Shown: one piece after another, positions 29,101 through 36,104 of the stretch
Layout of the letters: every line of letters begins with the position of its first letter
Position numbering within the stretch: position 1 is the stretch's first letter
Assembly (NCBI GenBank): GCA_002315915.1
Contig: DCIB01000002.1
Coordinates: forward strand, 1 to 64,000
Origin: Caryophanales bacterium UBA1737
Lineage (GTDB): Bacteria > Bacillota_I > Bacilli_A > ML615J-28 > CAG-313
Reading direction: 5' to 3'
DNA length: 64,000 nt
Made by a program: the position numbers and the translations under genes
Notes under the pieces: model-generated
Seen by the model: only the letters and a program-made list of their open reading frames with translations
The model's database searches: none
What the model was told of the DNA's origin: nothing

Positions 29101-30308
29101 TTAATGAAGCTAGTGATTTAATTAAATTTGATAAGAATAAATGGATTAATGAAATTAAATCATATAATGATTTTATTAATCAAGAATGTATTAAAAATAC
29201 TGCAAAGCTTACTATATATAATCCATTGAAACATAAAAAGAGCATAAAAGATTATGCTCAAATAATAGGTAATATATTAGATGATGATGCTAATATGATA
29301 TTTTCTATGCCAAATGATAAGAAAATATTCTTATGTGATACATTAACATTTAATACATTTACAAATTTATTTAATTATGATTTAGTATTAATAGATAATG
29401 CAGAATTATCTGATGCAGATACTTATGCATTAATTGATACTGCAAAACAAGTAATAGTATCTGGTGATTTATCATATAAATTATCTGTATCCAATGGTTT
29501 ATTACAACGTATTAATATTCATTCAATGATTCATATGTCTAATAGATATCTTGCATTAAATGAAATGCAATCGATTGATCTTTCTCAAAAGAATATATTT
29601 CTTCCATATACTGGTAAAGTAATAGTTACATATGAACAAAATATTAAAGATTTGATTAAGAATATAATTTTAAATGCGTATAATAATAAAATAATTACTG
29701 GAATATATGTTTCTACAATAAGTGATAATAGATTGGTTAATAAAATATTGTTTGAATTATTTAATAATAATTTAATAGACAAATCTATTTATGAATATAT
29801 TTATATTACAAATCCATTAACTGACGTTGTAAAAACTGTAAAAGAAGGTTATGTTATAGTTAATAAACATCATAATGCAGAAAATTCCATTGTTAAATTG
29901 TTCTATCAAAATATTGTAACAACAAATAATTTGACACTTATATTTAATAGTTTTGATAATTATGATGAATATGCTTATCTATCAGGTATTAAAGAACATC
30001 AATTGTTAAGAGATAACGAAATAGGCTTTTATATTAAAAAAGATTTAATGGATAAGGGATTATTTGTATATTCTTTTGAAGGATTAGTAAATTTAATTAT
30101 TAAATTTAAAGAAAAAATGTTTGGTATAGTTATTTATGGTAGAAGAACTATGTTTAATTATTCTTTAATAGATGATTATATGTATATAAACAGCATATCA
30201 AAATTATTTAATTATCATATATTAGAATATAGTGTTGATGAATTATATAATAATTATGAATATGTATTAAATGATATATATAAAAAGGTTACTTCTCATG
30301 ATAAATAA
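26148..30308 (+). CDS. degenerate DUF4011-type SF1 helicase-nuclease-like protein
   Basis: The 1386-aa protein follows the layout of the DUF4011/AAA_11 helicase family. The N-terminal part has the VVRYYT...LAPLVIIPIQI segment typical of DUF4011. An intact Walker A is at residues 256-265 (GKSLSGKTTT). A roughly 800-aa helical Asn/Lys-rich insertion follows. Then come counterparts of motif II (LIDNAEL, 1081-1087, where helicases have DEAS), motif III (GD at 1106-1107 but no following Gln), motif IV (HMSNR for HYRS) and the TRAR motif VI region (TTNNLTL). The last 70 residues match the terminal DUF559/Vsr-like nuclease position (IYGRR where IxxDGxxxH is expected). ATP binding seems possible; unwinding and cleavage seem lost. 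It is translationally coupled to the ankyrin gene. The role is unknown. Confidence 0.6.
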   Translation: MNNLWLRKHRLALNNPHLIDLLNKDYYIELGNIKIDIFDELLSGVDISINNILDINQVNNGLGKLTDNRNDYLNQLEFLKSIKNNNLICSYILTAGVVRYYTSKHKEKLAPLVIIPIQIDFEKELVSKIGDAEINNILLNHFIDQHIVSEEEISKIKYIYGTTFNSVYDIDMFTVSFRNHINLNISTESYLSFAEFRFNTYSTSKQIFNNVLSTEENDYYEINKYFFDNIKYISNLNGDQKYACNLAHQGKSFVIEGKSLSGKTTTLLNIVSDAVINNKNILYVNNNFNKLLEFNNLLSKYNLYKYVYSFYPGINNNTSNTTLLDVKYDKVNNIDTLLNFQDLYDKKYLGYKYSYILEKLAIYKKLNIIPRFKGLLKLEPNENEQVSECLKKISFNIKGYNFSKSVWNTLLADPKLDKSNDIKDILYNLIDVNNNLNTELKDFCEFFKLKNIKNINTLRRIVKNIQDFESFRPAKVWLDDSTHELVNKNILLLGSIIKRHTRLKNIESLSLNDGYTLKDVNNYYNSLANNKDETLIKKIIANNLNLESLQQSMINIHDAHQTIDYFKSYFKINTLSIDYANFFDKVKNIVFNKELNIEVLLSFLSNPNLFIENNISFIDEYNNYNQILNEYNKLNLKQIDYNFLKDLNKDSLIKIYAVTLGASKNNIIDTCHILKDLRLSIIELDKYIKYDLNNNDKYTNFYSFITACNSLNKFDINIILSLSKEYSTLDNFYNSKFYQELILLEKYARQINIIREKLDYYNFNNKKDLIEKELNNIENLIIDVNTVIKNRTSLFNCFKEQSAITYDSILEYLKCYKEYLGLEEELKSNSDDFKHIFGVSYNSFDTNILDIQNSYYSFNFFKTQFIDYSVFEDIFNNDSEYKKFISYGIKLDNYYNSWLKLVREFSSFFRKSLVYLQNVSLSEVSNILNKYVLELDNLNKAYNIISCIQVLDYFNLKEVISYIYTESNFDDLEKEYMYSVLLERFNEASDLIKFDKNKWINEIKSYNDFINQECIKNTAKLTIYNPLKHKKSIKDYAQIIGNILDDDANMIFSMPNDKKIFLCDTLTFNTFTNLFNYDLVLIDNAELSDADTYALIDTAKQVIVSGDLSYKLSVSNGLLQRINIHSMIHMSNRYLALNEMQSIDLSQKNIFLPYTGKVIVTYEQNIKDLIKNIILNAYNNKIITGIYVSTISDNRLVNKILFELFNNNLIDKSIYEYIYITNPLTDVVKTVKEGYVIVNKHHNAENSIVKLFYQNIVTTNNLTLIFNSFDNYDEYAYLSGIKEHQLLRDNEIGFYIKKDLMDKGLFVYSFEGLVNLIIKFKEKMFGIVIYGRRTMFNYSLIDDYMYINSISKLFNYHILEYSVDELYNNYEYVLNDIYKKVTSHDK

Positions 30309-30804
30309 AAAAGATGTTTTTAAAGAATTAATAAAAATGTTTCAAGATACTAATTTTAGTATTATTAAATTTAAAAATGATCTAAATAATTATATAAATG
30401 ATGGATTTAATATTAATTCTAAATATAATAATGGAAAGACTATAGCTCATTTAATAGTTAAATATTCTAAATCAGGATTATTTAATTATTTAGTCCAACT
30501 TGGATTAAATATTGATATATGTGATGATTCTTATGATGCGCCTATCCATGAGGCTGTAAAGTTACATAATATTATGATGGTTCAAGAATTATTGATGTGT
30601 GGAGCAGATATTAATGCTCCATCAGAATTTGAAGCAACACCACTTCATTTAGCTGTTGCTGAAAAAGATGATACAATGGTTGAATTTTTAATAAAGATGC
30701 ATGCTGATACATCTTTAGTAGATGAAAAGAATAATTCAGCCTATGATTATGCAAAAGATGATAATAATATAGATATTATTAATATCTTTGAAAAATATTG
30801 TTGA
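30298..30804 (+). CDS. small ankyrin-repeat protein
   Basis: The ATG at 30298 is preferred over the in-frame ATG at 30271 because AAAAAGG sits at about 30282-30288, nine bases upstream. It overlaps the end of the helicase-like gene by 11 bases, implying coupled translation. The 168-aa product has a 40-residue helical N-terminus and then about four ankyrin units: NNGKTIAHLIVKYSKSGLFNY, DDAPIHEAVKLHNIMMVQELL (approximate), ATPLHLAVAEKDDTMVEFLI and NNSAYDYAKDDNNIDII, with TxLHxA cores. Ankyrin repeats are protein-binding modules, so the obvious inference is a partner or adaptor for the upstream protein or another operon product. There is no signal peptide, so it should be cytosolic. The gene ends in TGA. 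Confidence 0.8.
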   Translation: MINKKDVFKELIKMFQDTNFSIIKFKNDLNNYINDGFNINSKYNNGKTIAHLIVKYSKSGLFNYLVQLGLNIDICDDSYDAPIHEAVKLHNIMMVQELLMCGADINAPSEFEATPLHLAVAEKDDTMVEFLIKMHADTSLVDEKNNSAYDYAKDDNNIDIINIFEKYC

Positions 30805-30814
30805 GGTAATTTTT

Positions 30815-31585
30815 ATGTTTGAAGTATTAATTAATTATGTAATAAATGATCCTATAAGTTTTACTGTTGATATTTTATTAACTGGTTTTCTTGGATATCT
30901 ATTATGTATTACTTTTTTAAAGAAGATAAAAACAATATATAAAGTCTTAATAACTTTTGCTTTTGTTATTTTATGTGTAGTACTATTTAATTTAGAATTA
31001 AAGGTTGTATTTTATGCATTTGTTATATTAATGTGTATAGTATGTTTTTATTTAGTTTTTTTTGCGAACCTAGAAAAAGTAAAATCATCTTCTAGAAAGA
31101 AAAATAATGATGTAACTAATCTTGTAACAAGAATTCCAAAAGATGTTTTAGTAAATAGTTTAGTTGAAACTATTACTTCATTTTCTTATAGAAAAATGGG
31201 AGCAATTATTACATTTGAAAAACATGATTCATTAAATAACTATAAAAGAAGAGCTGTTAAAATAGATGCTGATTTTTCTAAAGAATTATTAAGAACAATC
31301 TTTTTCCCTAATACTGCATTACATGATGGTGCTGTTATTATAAAAGGATCTGTTATAGAATGTGCTGCAGCATATTATCCATTAAGCGATAATCCTGATT
31401 TACCATCATCTCTTGGTACTCGTCATAGAGCAGCACTTGGTATAAGTGAGGAAACAGATGCATTTAGTATTATTGTATCGGAAGAAACTGGTTCTATAAG
31501 TTATACTGTTGATGGTACAATAACAACAAATATATCAGAGGAAGTATTAAGAGATGTTCTAAATGAACATATCTTATATGAATAA
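30815..31585 (+). CDS. cdaA: membrane diadenylate cyclase CdaA (c-di-AMP synthase)
   Basis: CdaA condenses two ATP into the essential second messenger c-di-AMP, which controls potassium and osmolyte transport in Gram-positive bacteria. The start is the ATG at 30815, with TGAGG at 30802-30806; an earlier in-frame ATG at 30788 lies inside the ankyrin gene. The roughly 256-aa product has three membrane segments in the first 85 residues and a DAC domain with the hallmark DGA (ALHDGAVIIKG) and RHR (GTRHRAALGISE) motifs. In most relatives cdaA is followed by cdaR (YbbR domain) and glmM; neither is here. Instead it sits between the ankyrin gene and a membrane PAS-like gene. The family call is firm. 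Confidence 0.95.
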   Translation: MFEVLINYVINDPISFTVDILLTGFLGYLLCITFLKKIKTIYKVLITFAFVILCVVLFNLELKVVFYAFVILMCIVCFYLVFFANLEKVKSSSRKKNNDVTNLVTRIPKDVLVNSLVETITSFSYRKMGAIITFEKHDSLNNYKRRAVKIDADFSKELLRTIFFPNTALHDGAVIIKGSVIECAAAYYPLSDNPDLPSSLGTRHRAALGISEETDAFSIIVSEETGSISYTVDGTITTNISEEVLRDVLNEHILYE

Positions 31586-31587
31586 TT

Positions 31588-32781
31588 ATGTTATTCTTAA
31601 GTTTTGATATATATACTTTAATTCTACTTTCTATATCTTTATTATTAACTACTTTGTTATTTATTAATGATTTAATTATTATAAAAACTTTTAGAATAGA
31701 TTATATTCTTATATTTGGATTAATTATATCTTTATCAATTACTAATTATGGATTAGATTTATCTAATTATTATATATATATATTTGGATTATTTACTGTT
31801 TATATAATCATTATGTATATTTTATCTATAATAAAAACTAATAGATTATATGTTATATCTAAGGTTATTAAAGATACTATTAAATCTGATACTTCTGATT
31901 TTTGTTTTGTTGTAAATAAAAAGAAAAGAATTATCGATTGTTCAGAATCTCTATTAAAACTTGCTAATAAAGATTTTAAAGATATTAAAAAGATAAATAG
32001 TTATTCTTTATTATCTAAAGTATTAAAAATAGTAAAAATAAATGATACTGATTATTCAGATGGATTATTAGTTAATTTTATAAAAGAAGTAGATAATTCT
32101 ATAAATAATAAAGTTACATATTGTTTTACATGTGATATATTTATAAAAGGTGAAATAAACCATTATACTGGATTAATTGATCCTATATATATATCTAGTA
32201 ATTATATAGCATCTATGATAAATCTATATCAAGATAAGATGGCTTTAATAAAAAAATTAAATCAAAATAATCAATTATTATCTAAAGAAATAGTTGATTC
32301 TAAAAATGTATTACATTTACTTATGTCTTTATCTGAAGGTGTTGTATTATATTATGATTTTACAGAAAAAGCCTATTTTACAACAGATGCATTTAAAGAT
32401 CATGTAGGACTTAATAAGGATTCATATACTTTTGAAGAGTTTTATTATATGATTGATGAACAATCACGTAATAGATATGCTGAAGAAAGTAAAAATGTTA
32501 ATAGTAATTATGTTAATAGAATTAAATTTATTATTAATATAAATGATTGCTTATATCATGCTGTTGAAGATTCTATTTATTTAACAGATAAAGGTAAGGA
32601 ATTAGTATCAATAATACATGTTACATCAAGAGTTAATGATGATTTTGATGATGGAATTACATCTTCTATTGAAACTAGTGATTTACTTAAAAAATTATCT
32701 GAATTAAAATTTAATACATCTATTAATAAAGCATTAAGAAATCTAGAAAAAGCAATAGAGGAGGCAAACAATGACCTCTAG
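31588..32781 (+). CDS. membrane protein with tandem PAS-like sensor domains
   Basis: The 397-aa protein has three N-terminal hydrophobic segments (about 5-28, 35-55, 60-85), then two PAS-like regions: about 100-210 (FCFVVNKKKRIIDCSESLLKL, a typical PAS opening) and about 250-365 (EGVVLYYDF, YFTTDAFKDHVGL, SYTFEEFYYMI). A helical linker separates them and a short C-terminal helix follows. No GGDEF, EAL, DHH, kinase or HTH domain is present, so it is a sensor without a recognisable output. Starting 3 bases after cdaA and overlapping ispDF by 11 bases, it occupies the position where cdaR is usual. A role in tuning CdaA or c-di-AMP levels is inferred from location only. Confidence 0.65.
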   Translation: MLFLSFDIYTLILLSISLLLTTLLFINDLIIIKTFRIDYILIFGLIISLSITNYGLDLSNYYIYIFGLFTVYIIIMYILSIIKTNRLYVISKVIKDTIKSDTSDFCFVVNKKKRIIDCSESLLKLANKDFKDIKKINSYSLLSKVLKIVKINDTDYSDGLLVNFIKEVDNSINNKVTYCFTCDIFIKGEINHYTGLIDPIYISSNYIASMINLYQDKMALIKKLNQNNQLLSKEIVDSKNVLHLLMSLSEGVVLYYDFTEKAYFTTDAFKDHVGLNKDSYTFEEFYYMIDEQSRNRYAEESKNVNSNYVNRIKFIININDCLYHAVEDSIYLTDKGKELVSIIHVTSRVNDDFDDGITSSIETSDLLKKLSELKFNTSINKALRNLEKAIEEANNDL

Positions 32782-33886
32782 TGTAATTGTTCTTGCATCA
32801 GGTAGTGCTAGTAGATTTAATGGTAATAAAAATAAAGTTTTAGAAAGAATTAATAATATTCCATTATTTTATTTTTCTTTAAAGAAATTTATTGATTTAG
32901 ATTTTAATAAAATAATATTAGTCGTTAAAAAAGAAGAAGAAAATTTCTTTAAAGAATACTTAGATAGTACTAATGAATTAGATAAAGTTGTATTTGCTTA
33001 TGGAAAAGAAGAAAGATTTTTATCTGTTAAAGAAGGATTAAAAATAGTAGATACTAATACATGCTTAATTCATGATGCCGCAAGACCTCTTGTAAGTAAA
33101 GATGATATATTAAATGTATTAAATTCATTAAATGAATATGATGTATCTTTTTTAGGAAAACACTGTATTGATACATTAAGATATATTGATTCATTTAATA
33201 CTTTAGATAGATCAAATATTATAAATGTATCTACTCCTCAAGGGTTTACAAATAAATGCTATGATGTTATTTTAAATAATACTAATAATATTACAGATGA
33301 AGTATCATTATTTGATAATTCATATAAAATTAAATATATTGAAGAATCTTTTCCTAATATTAAAGTAACATATTCATCTGATTTAAATTTATGTGAATAT
33401 TATTTATATAATAATAAACATTCATATATTGGTCATTCTCTTGATTATCATCCATATTCAAACGATGGAGTATTAAAACTTGGTGGTATAGAGTTTTTAG
33501 AATATAAAAAACTTATTGCCCATAGTGATGGAGATGTATTATACCATAGTATTGCAGAAGCAATACTAGGTGCTAGTTCATTAGGTGATCTTGGAACATT
33601 CTATCCTGATACTGATAATTTATATAAAGATATTGATTCATCAATTATTTTAAAAGATGTTGTAGATAAAGTTAATTCATTAGGGTATGAAATTTCTAAT
33701 ATTGATGTAATGTTATATTTAATTAAACCTAATCTAAAAGATTATAAAAGATTAATGATAGATAATATTAAAAATATTACAAAATGTGATTATGTATGCG
33801 TAAAAGCAGCAACTTTAAATAAAAGAGGTTTAATTTCTTTAGAAGAAGGGATTGGATCTGAAACAGTTGTATTATTAAGAAAATAA
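32771..33886 (+). CDS. ispDF: bifunctional IspDF of the MEP isoprenoid pathway
   Basis: This 371-aa fusion catalyses two steps of the non-mevalonate pathway: MEP cytidylyltransferase (IspD) and MEcPP synthase (IspF). The N-terminal half (1-215) has the nucleotide-binding LASGSASRF and the DAARPLV motif of IspD. The C-terminal half (about 218-371) has GHSLDYH (metal-binding Asp and His), LGGIEF, AHSDGDVLYH (second metal His), LGASSLGDLG and KAAT...EEGIG of IspF. Fusions of this kind are known in several bacterial groups. The start follows GAGGAGG (about 32758-32764), inside the end of the upstream PAS-like gene. The stop is followed by a clear terminator, closing the operon that began at 26148. 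Confidence 0.93.
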   Translation: MTSSVIVLASGSASRFNGNKNKVLERINNIPLFYFSLKKFIDLDFNKIILVVKKEEENFFKEYLDSTNELDKVVFAYGKEERFLSVKEGLKIVDTNTCLIHDAARPLVSKDDILNVLNSLNEYDVSFLGKHCIDTLRYIDSFNTLDRSNIINVSTPQGFTNKCYDVILNNTNNITDEVSLFDNSYKIKYIEESFPNIKVTYSSDLNLCEYYLYNNKHSYIGHSLDYHPYSNDGVLKLGGIEFLEYKKLIAHSDGDVLYHSIAEAILGASSLGDLGTFYPDTDNLYKDIDSSIILKDVVDKVNSLGYEISNIDVMLYLIKPNLKDYKRLMIDNIKNITKCDYVCVKAATLNKRGLISLEEGIGSETVVLLRK

Positions 33887-33891
33887 TTTAT

Positions 33892-33922
33892 AAAAGTCTA
33901 GTAGGAGTCTACTAGACTTTTT
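33892..33922 (+). terminator. intrinsic terminator after ispDF
   Basis: A perfect 13-bp stem (33892-33904 and 33909-33921) with a 4-nt loop, whose right arm ends in a T tract, six bases after the stop. Confidence 0.92.
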
Positions 33923-33988
33923 AAAAACTATTTTATTTAAAAATATAGATATATAATGTATAATATATTTAAGAAAAGAGTTATATAT

Positions 33989-34240
33989 ATGGAAAATAAC
34001 GATATTGTTAAAGGAATTAAAAAAGTTATTAAAAAATTAAGACCATATCTTAATGGTGATGGTGGAGATTTAGAGTTCGTTAAATTTGAAGAAGGAATTG
34101 TATATATCAAATTACTTGGTGCTTGTATGGGGTGTGCATCTAGTTCAGATACTATGAAGAACGCTATTGAAGCAATGATGTTAGAAGAAGTACCTGGTGT
34201 AATTGGTGTAGAACAAATTTTAGAAGAAGAATCTTTATGA
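33989..34240 (+). CDS. NifU C-terminal-domain Fe-S scaffold protein
   Basis: The preferred start at 33989 gives an 83-aa protein that begins at the usual point of the Nfu domain (helix, then RPYLNGDGGDLEFV). An in-frame ATG at 33956 would add 11 residues, but it lies on a TATAAT-like box. The hallmark CxxC is present (LLGACMGCASS), which binds a transient [4Fe-4S] cluster for delivery to apoproteins. Standalone Nfu proteins of this size are common in Bacillota (YutI type). It ends in TGA overlapping the ATG of the next gene by ATGA, so the two are translationally coupled. Its clients could include Fe-S enzymes such as the oxidoreductase encoded at 48848-51026, which is an inference. Confidence 0.9.
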   Translation: MENNDIVKGIKKVIKKLRPYLNGDGGDLEFVKFEEGIVYIKLLGACMGCASSSDTMKNAIEAMMLEEVPGVIGVEQILEEESL

Positions 34241-34563
34241 TACCCGGAGATATAGTTAATGTTAAAATTACCGGAATTGTTGGATATGGAGCATTCGTTG
34301 AGGTTGATGACTATATTGGATTAATCCATATATCTGAATTTTCTGATAATTATGTAAAAAACATTCATGAATTTGTTCATGTTGGTGATGAAATAAGAGC
34401 TAGAGTCTTATCAATTGATGAAGAAAATAAAAAGATAAATTTATCGTATAAGCAATTACATAAGACTAAAGGTGTTAAATGTAAGGTTCCAACATATGAA
34501 GTTGGTTTTAAACCTTTATCTAGTAATCTATCTAAATGGATTGAAGATTATAAAAAAAGATAA
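34237..34563 (+). CDS. S1 RNA-binding domain protein (YugI/CvfD-like)
   Basis: The 108-aa protein consists of one S1 OB-fold (about 1-72: GDIVNVKITGIVGYGAFVEV, GLIHISEFSD, VGDEIRARVLSID, KINLSYKQL) and a short C-terminal tail ending in basic residues. It resembles Bacillota small S1 proteins of the YugI/general-stress-protein-13 type, which associate with ribosomes or act as post-transcriptional regulators. The start overlaps the nfu-like gene by 4 bases. A strong hairpin terminator follows. The specific RNA target cannot be told from the sequence. Confidence 0.88.
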   Translation: MIPGDIVNVKITGIVGYGAFVEVDDYIGLIHISEFSDNYVKNIHEFVHVGDEIRARVLSIDEENKKINLSYKQLHKTKGVKCKVPTYEVGFKPLSSNLSKWIEDYKKR

Positions 34564-34597
34564 AAGTTAAAAACTAATATTTAGTTTTTAACTTTTT
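34563..34597 (+). terminator. intrinsic terminator after the S1 gene
   Basis: A 14-bp stem (34563-34576 and 34582-34595) with a 5-nt loop and T-rich right arm. It lies immediately before the ribosome site of tsaE, so tsaE either has its own promoter or depends on readthrough. Confidence 0.85.
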
Positions 34598-34613
34598 GTT
34601 TTGGAGTGATTTT

Positions 34614-35102
34614 ATGAAATCTTTTAAATTAATAGTATCATCTAGTGATGATATGACTACTTTAGGATATTTATTAACTAAATATATGAAACCTAATCTT
34701 GTTATTACATTAAATGGTGATTTAGGAGCTGGTAAAACTACTTTTACTAAAGGTATTGGTAAAGCATTAGGTGTTGAACGTGTAATTAATTCCCCTACTT
34801 TTACTATTATGAAAATACATGATGCAACAAATAAAATAAATGGAATTGATAAATTATATCATTTAGATGTATATAGATTAACTTCATCTGAAAGTGATTT
34901 TGAATTAGAAGAATATTTTTATTTAAATGGTGTAACTGTTATAGAGTGGGCAAATATTATTAATGATTTAATACCTCATGATAGATGGGATATAACTATT
35001 AATGATATTGGAGATAATAAAAGAATTGTATCTATAATAGATTATTTAGATTTAATAAGTATAGAAGAAATAAAAGAGGCATCATATGAAATTATTGATT
35101 GA
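34614..35102 (+). CDS. tsaE: tRNA t6A biosynthesis ATPase TsaE
   Basis: TsaE is the ATPase that drives turnover of the TsaB-TsaD complex making N6-threonylcarbamoyladenosine at position 37 of ANN-decoding tRNAs. The start is the ATG at 34614 (GGAG at 34603-34606); the longer TTG start at 34596 lies within the terminator. The 162-aa product has the Walker A motif NGDLGAGKTTFTKG (about 34-47), a SPTF motif and the C-terminal VIEWANIINDLIP. The gene is followed by tsaB, rimI and tsaD, each overlapping its neighbour, so the complete non-Sua5 part of the pathway is in one operon. TsaC/Sua5 is not in the window. Confidence 0.95.
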   Translation: MKSFKLIVSSSDDMTTLGYLLTKYMKPNLVITLNGDLGAGKTTFTKGIGKALGVERVINSPTFTIMKIHDATNKINGIDKLYHLDVYRLTSSESDFELEEYFYLNGVTVIEWANIINDLIPHDRWDITINDIGDNKRIVSIIDYLDLISIEEIKEASYEIID

Positions 35103-35670
35103 TTCATCTACTAATTATTTAATTCTATCAATTATAGATAATTCTTTAATAAATGTTTTTTATAGAGAAGGCAAATGTGATCATTCTGAAACATTAATGG
35201 ATTATTTAACTAAATTTATTAATGACAATAACTATACTTTTGATTCAACAGAAGAAGTGTATATTGGAAGAGGTCCTGGATCTTATACTGGTTTAAGAAT
35301 AGCTGGAACTGTTGGTAAAACAATTTCTTATTTAAAAAATATAAAATTATATAGTTTTTCATCATTAGATTTAATATTATCAAGTATATATTTACAAGAT
35401 GGTTCTTTTTTAGCAAGTATACCTGCTAAAAAGAATTCTTCATATGTAAAAGGTATATCAATAAAAGAAGGTATTATAAAAGATTCTATAAAAGAATCTT
35501 TTATAGAATCTTTTAATGTTGAAGATTTTAAAGAATATAAATTATTAGAATTAAATGTCGATTTTTTTAAATATTCTAAAGAGGCTATTAACAACCTTCT
35601 AAATAATAAACTATATAAAGAAGAATCATTCTTTGATTATTCACCTAATTATATTAGGAGTGTATTATAG
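35086..35670 (+). CDS. tsaB: t6A biosynthesis protein TsaB
   Basis: TsaB is the inactive ASKHA-fold paralogue that dimerises with TsaD. The 194-aa product starts with the family's IDSSTNYLILSI strand and has the GRGPGSYTGLRIA motif. The start lies within tsaE (17-base overlap) with AGAGG just upstream (about 35074-35078). The length is slightly short for TsaB (commonly about 220-230 aa), with a reduced C-terminal half, as is common in small AT-rich genomes. It works with the adjoining tsaE and tsaD products. Confidence 0.93.
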   Translation: MKLLIDSSTNYLILSIIDNSLINVFYREGKCDHSETLMDYLTKFINDNNYTFDSTEEVYIGRGPGSYTGLRIAGTVGKTISYLKNIKLYSFSSLDLILSSIYLQDGSFLASIPAKKNSSYVKGISIKEGIIKDSIKESFIESFNVEDFKEYKLLELNVDFFKYSKEAINNLLNNKLYKEESFFDYSPNYIRSVL

Positions 35671-36104
35671 TGATTATATACAGAAAAGCTAGTATTTTAG
35701 ATATTGAACAAATTATTTTATTAGAAGAAAAAATGTTAAAAGATAATTTAGGTAAATCTATATTAACTGAAGTTATTACTTCTGATAACGGATATGTTAG
35801 CGTTGCGTTAGACGGTAATACAATAGTTGGATATGTTAGTATTATGATTGCAGTAGATTATGCTGAAATTCTTAATATTTGTGTTGATGATAATTATCAA
35901 TTGTTAGGTATTGGTACTCATCTTTTAAATGATTTCTTTAATAAATATAATGAAATAATTAAATCTTGTTCATTAGAAGTTAGAGTTAATAATGATAAAG
36001 CTATTAATTTTTATCATAATAAATTTAATTTTAATATTGTAAATACAAGAAAAAAATATTATCAAGATAATACTGATGCATATATAATGGAGAAAATATT
36101 ATGA
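35670..36104 (+). CDS. rimI: RimI-like GNAT N-acetyltransferase
   Basis: The 144-aa protein is a single GNAT domain: N-terminal IIYRKASILDIEQIILLEE, a central strand AEILNICVDDNYQLLGIGTHLL carrying the Q/RxxGxG/A acetyl-CoA loop as QLLGIG, and C-terminal EVRVNNDKAINFYHNKFNF. Proteins of this type encoded between tsaB and tsaD are normally RimI, which acetylates the N-terminus of ribosomal protein S18 and may modify other proteins. The GTG start is supported by AGGAG at 35655-35659 and overlaps the tsaB stop by one base. Confidence 0.87.
   Translation: MIIYRKASILDIEQIILLEEKMLKDNLGKSILTEVITSDNGYVSVALDGNTIVGYVSIMIAVDYAEILNICVDDNYQLLGIGTHLLNDFFNKYNEIIKSCSLEVRVNNDKAINFYHNKFNFNIVNTRKKYYQDNTDAYIMEKIL

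Noticed and set aside
26148..30804. Anti-phage defence island (helicase-nuclease plus ankyrin protein)
   Set aside because: The helicase and nuclease motifs are lost, the genes are coupled to cdaA and ispDF, and no other defence or mobile genes are nearby.
34230..34240. Mycoplasma-type code with TGA as Trp
   Set aside because: TGA ends the NifU-like gene exactly at the overlap with the next start, and also ends the ankyrin gene; Trp is TGG in SerS, OadA and others.
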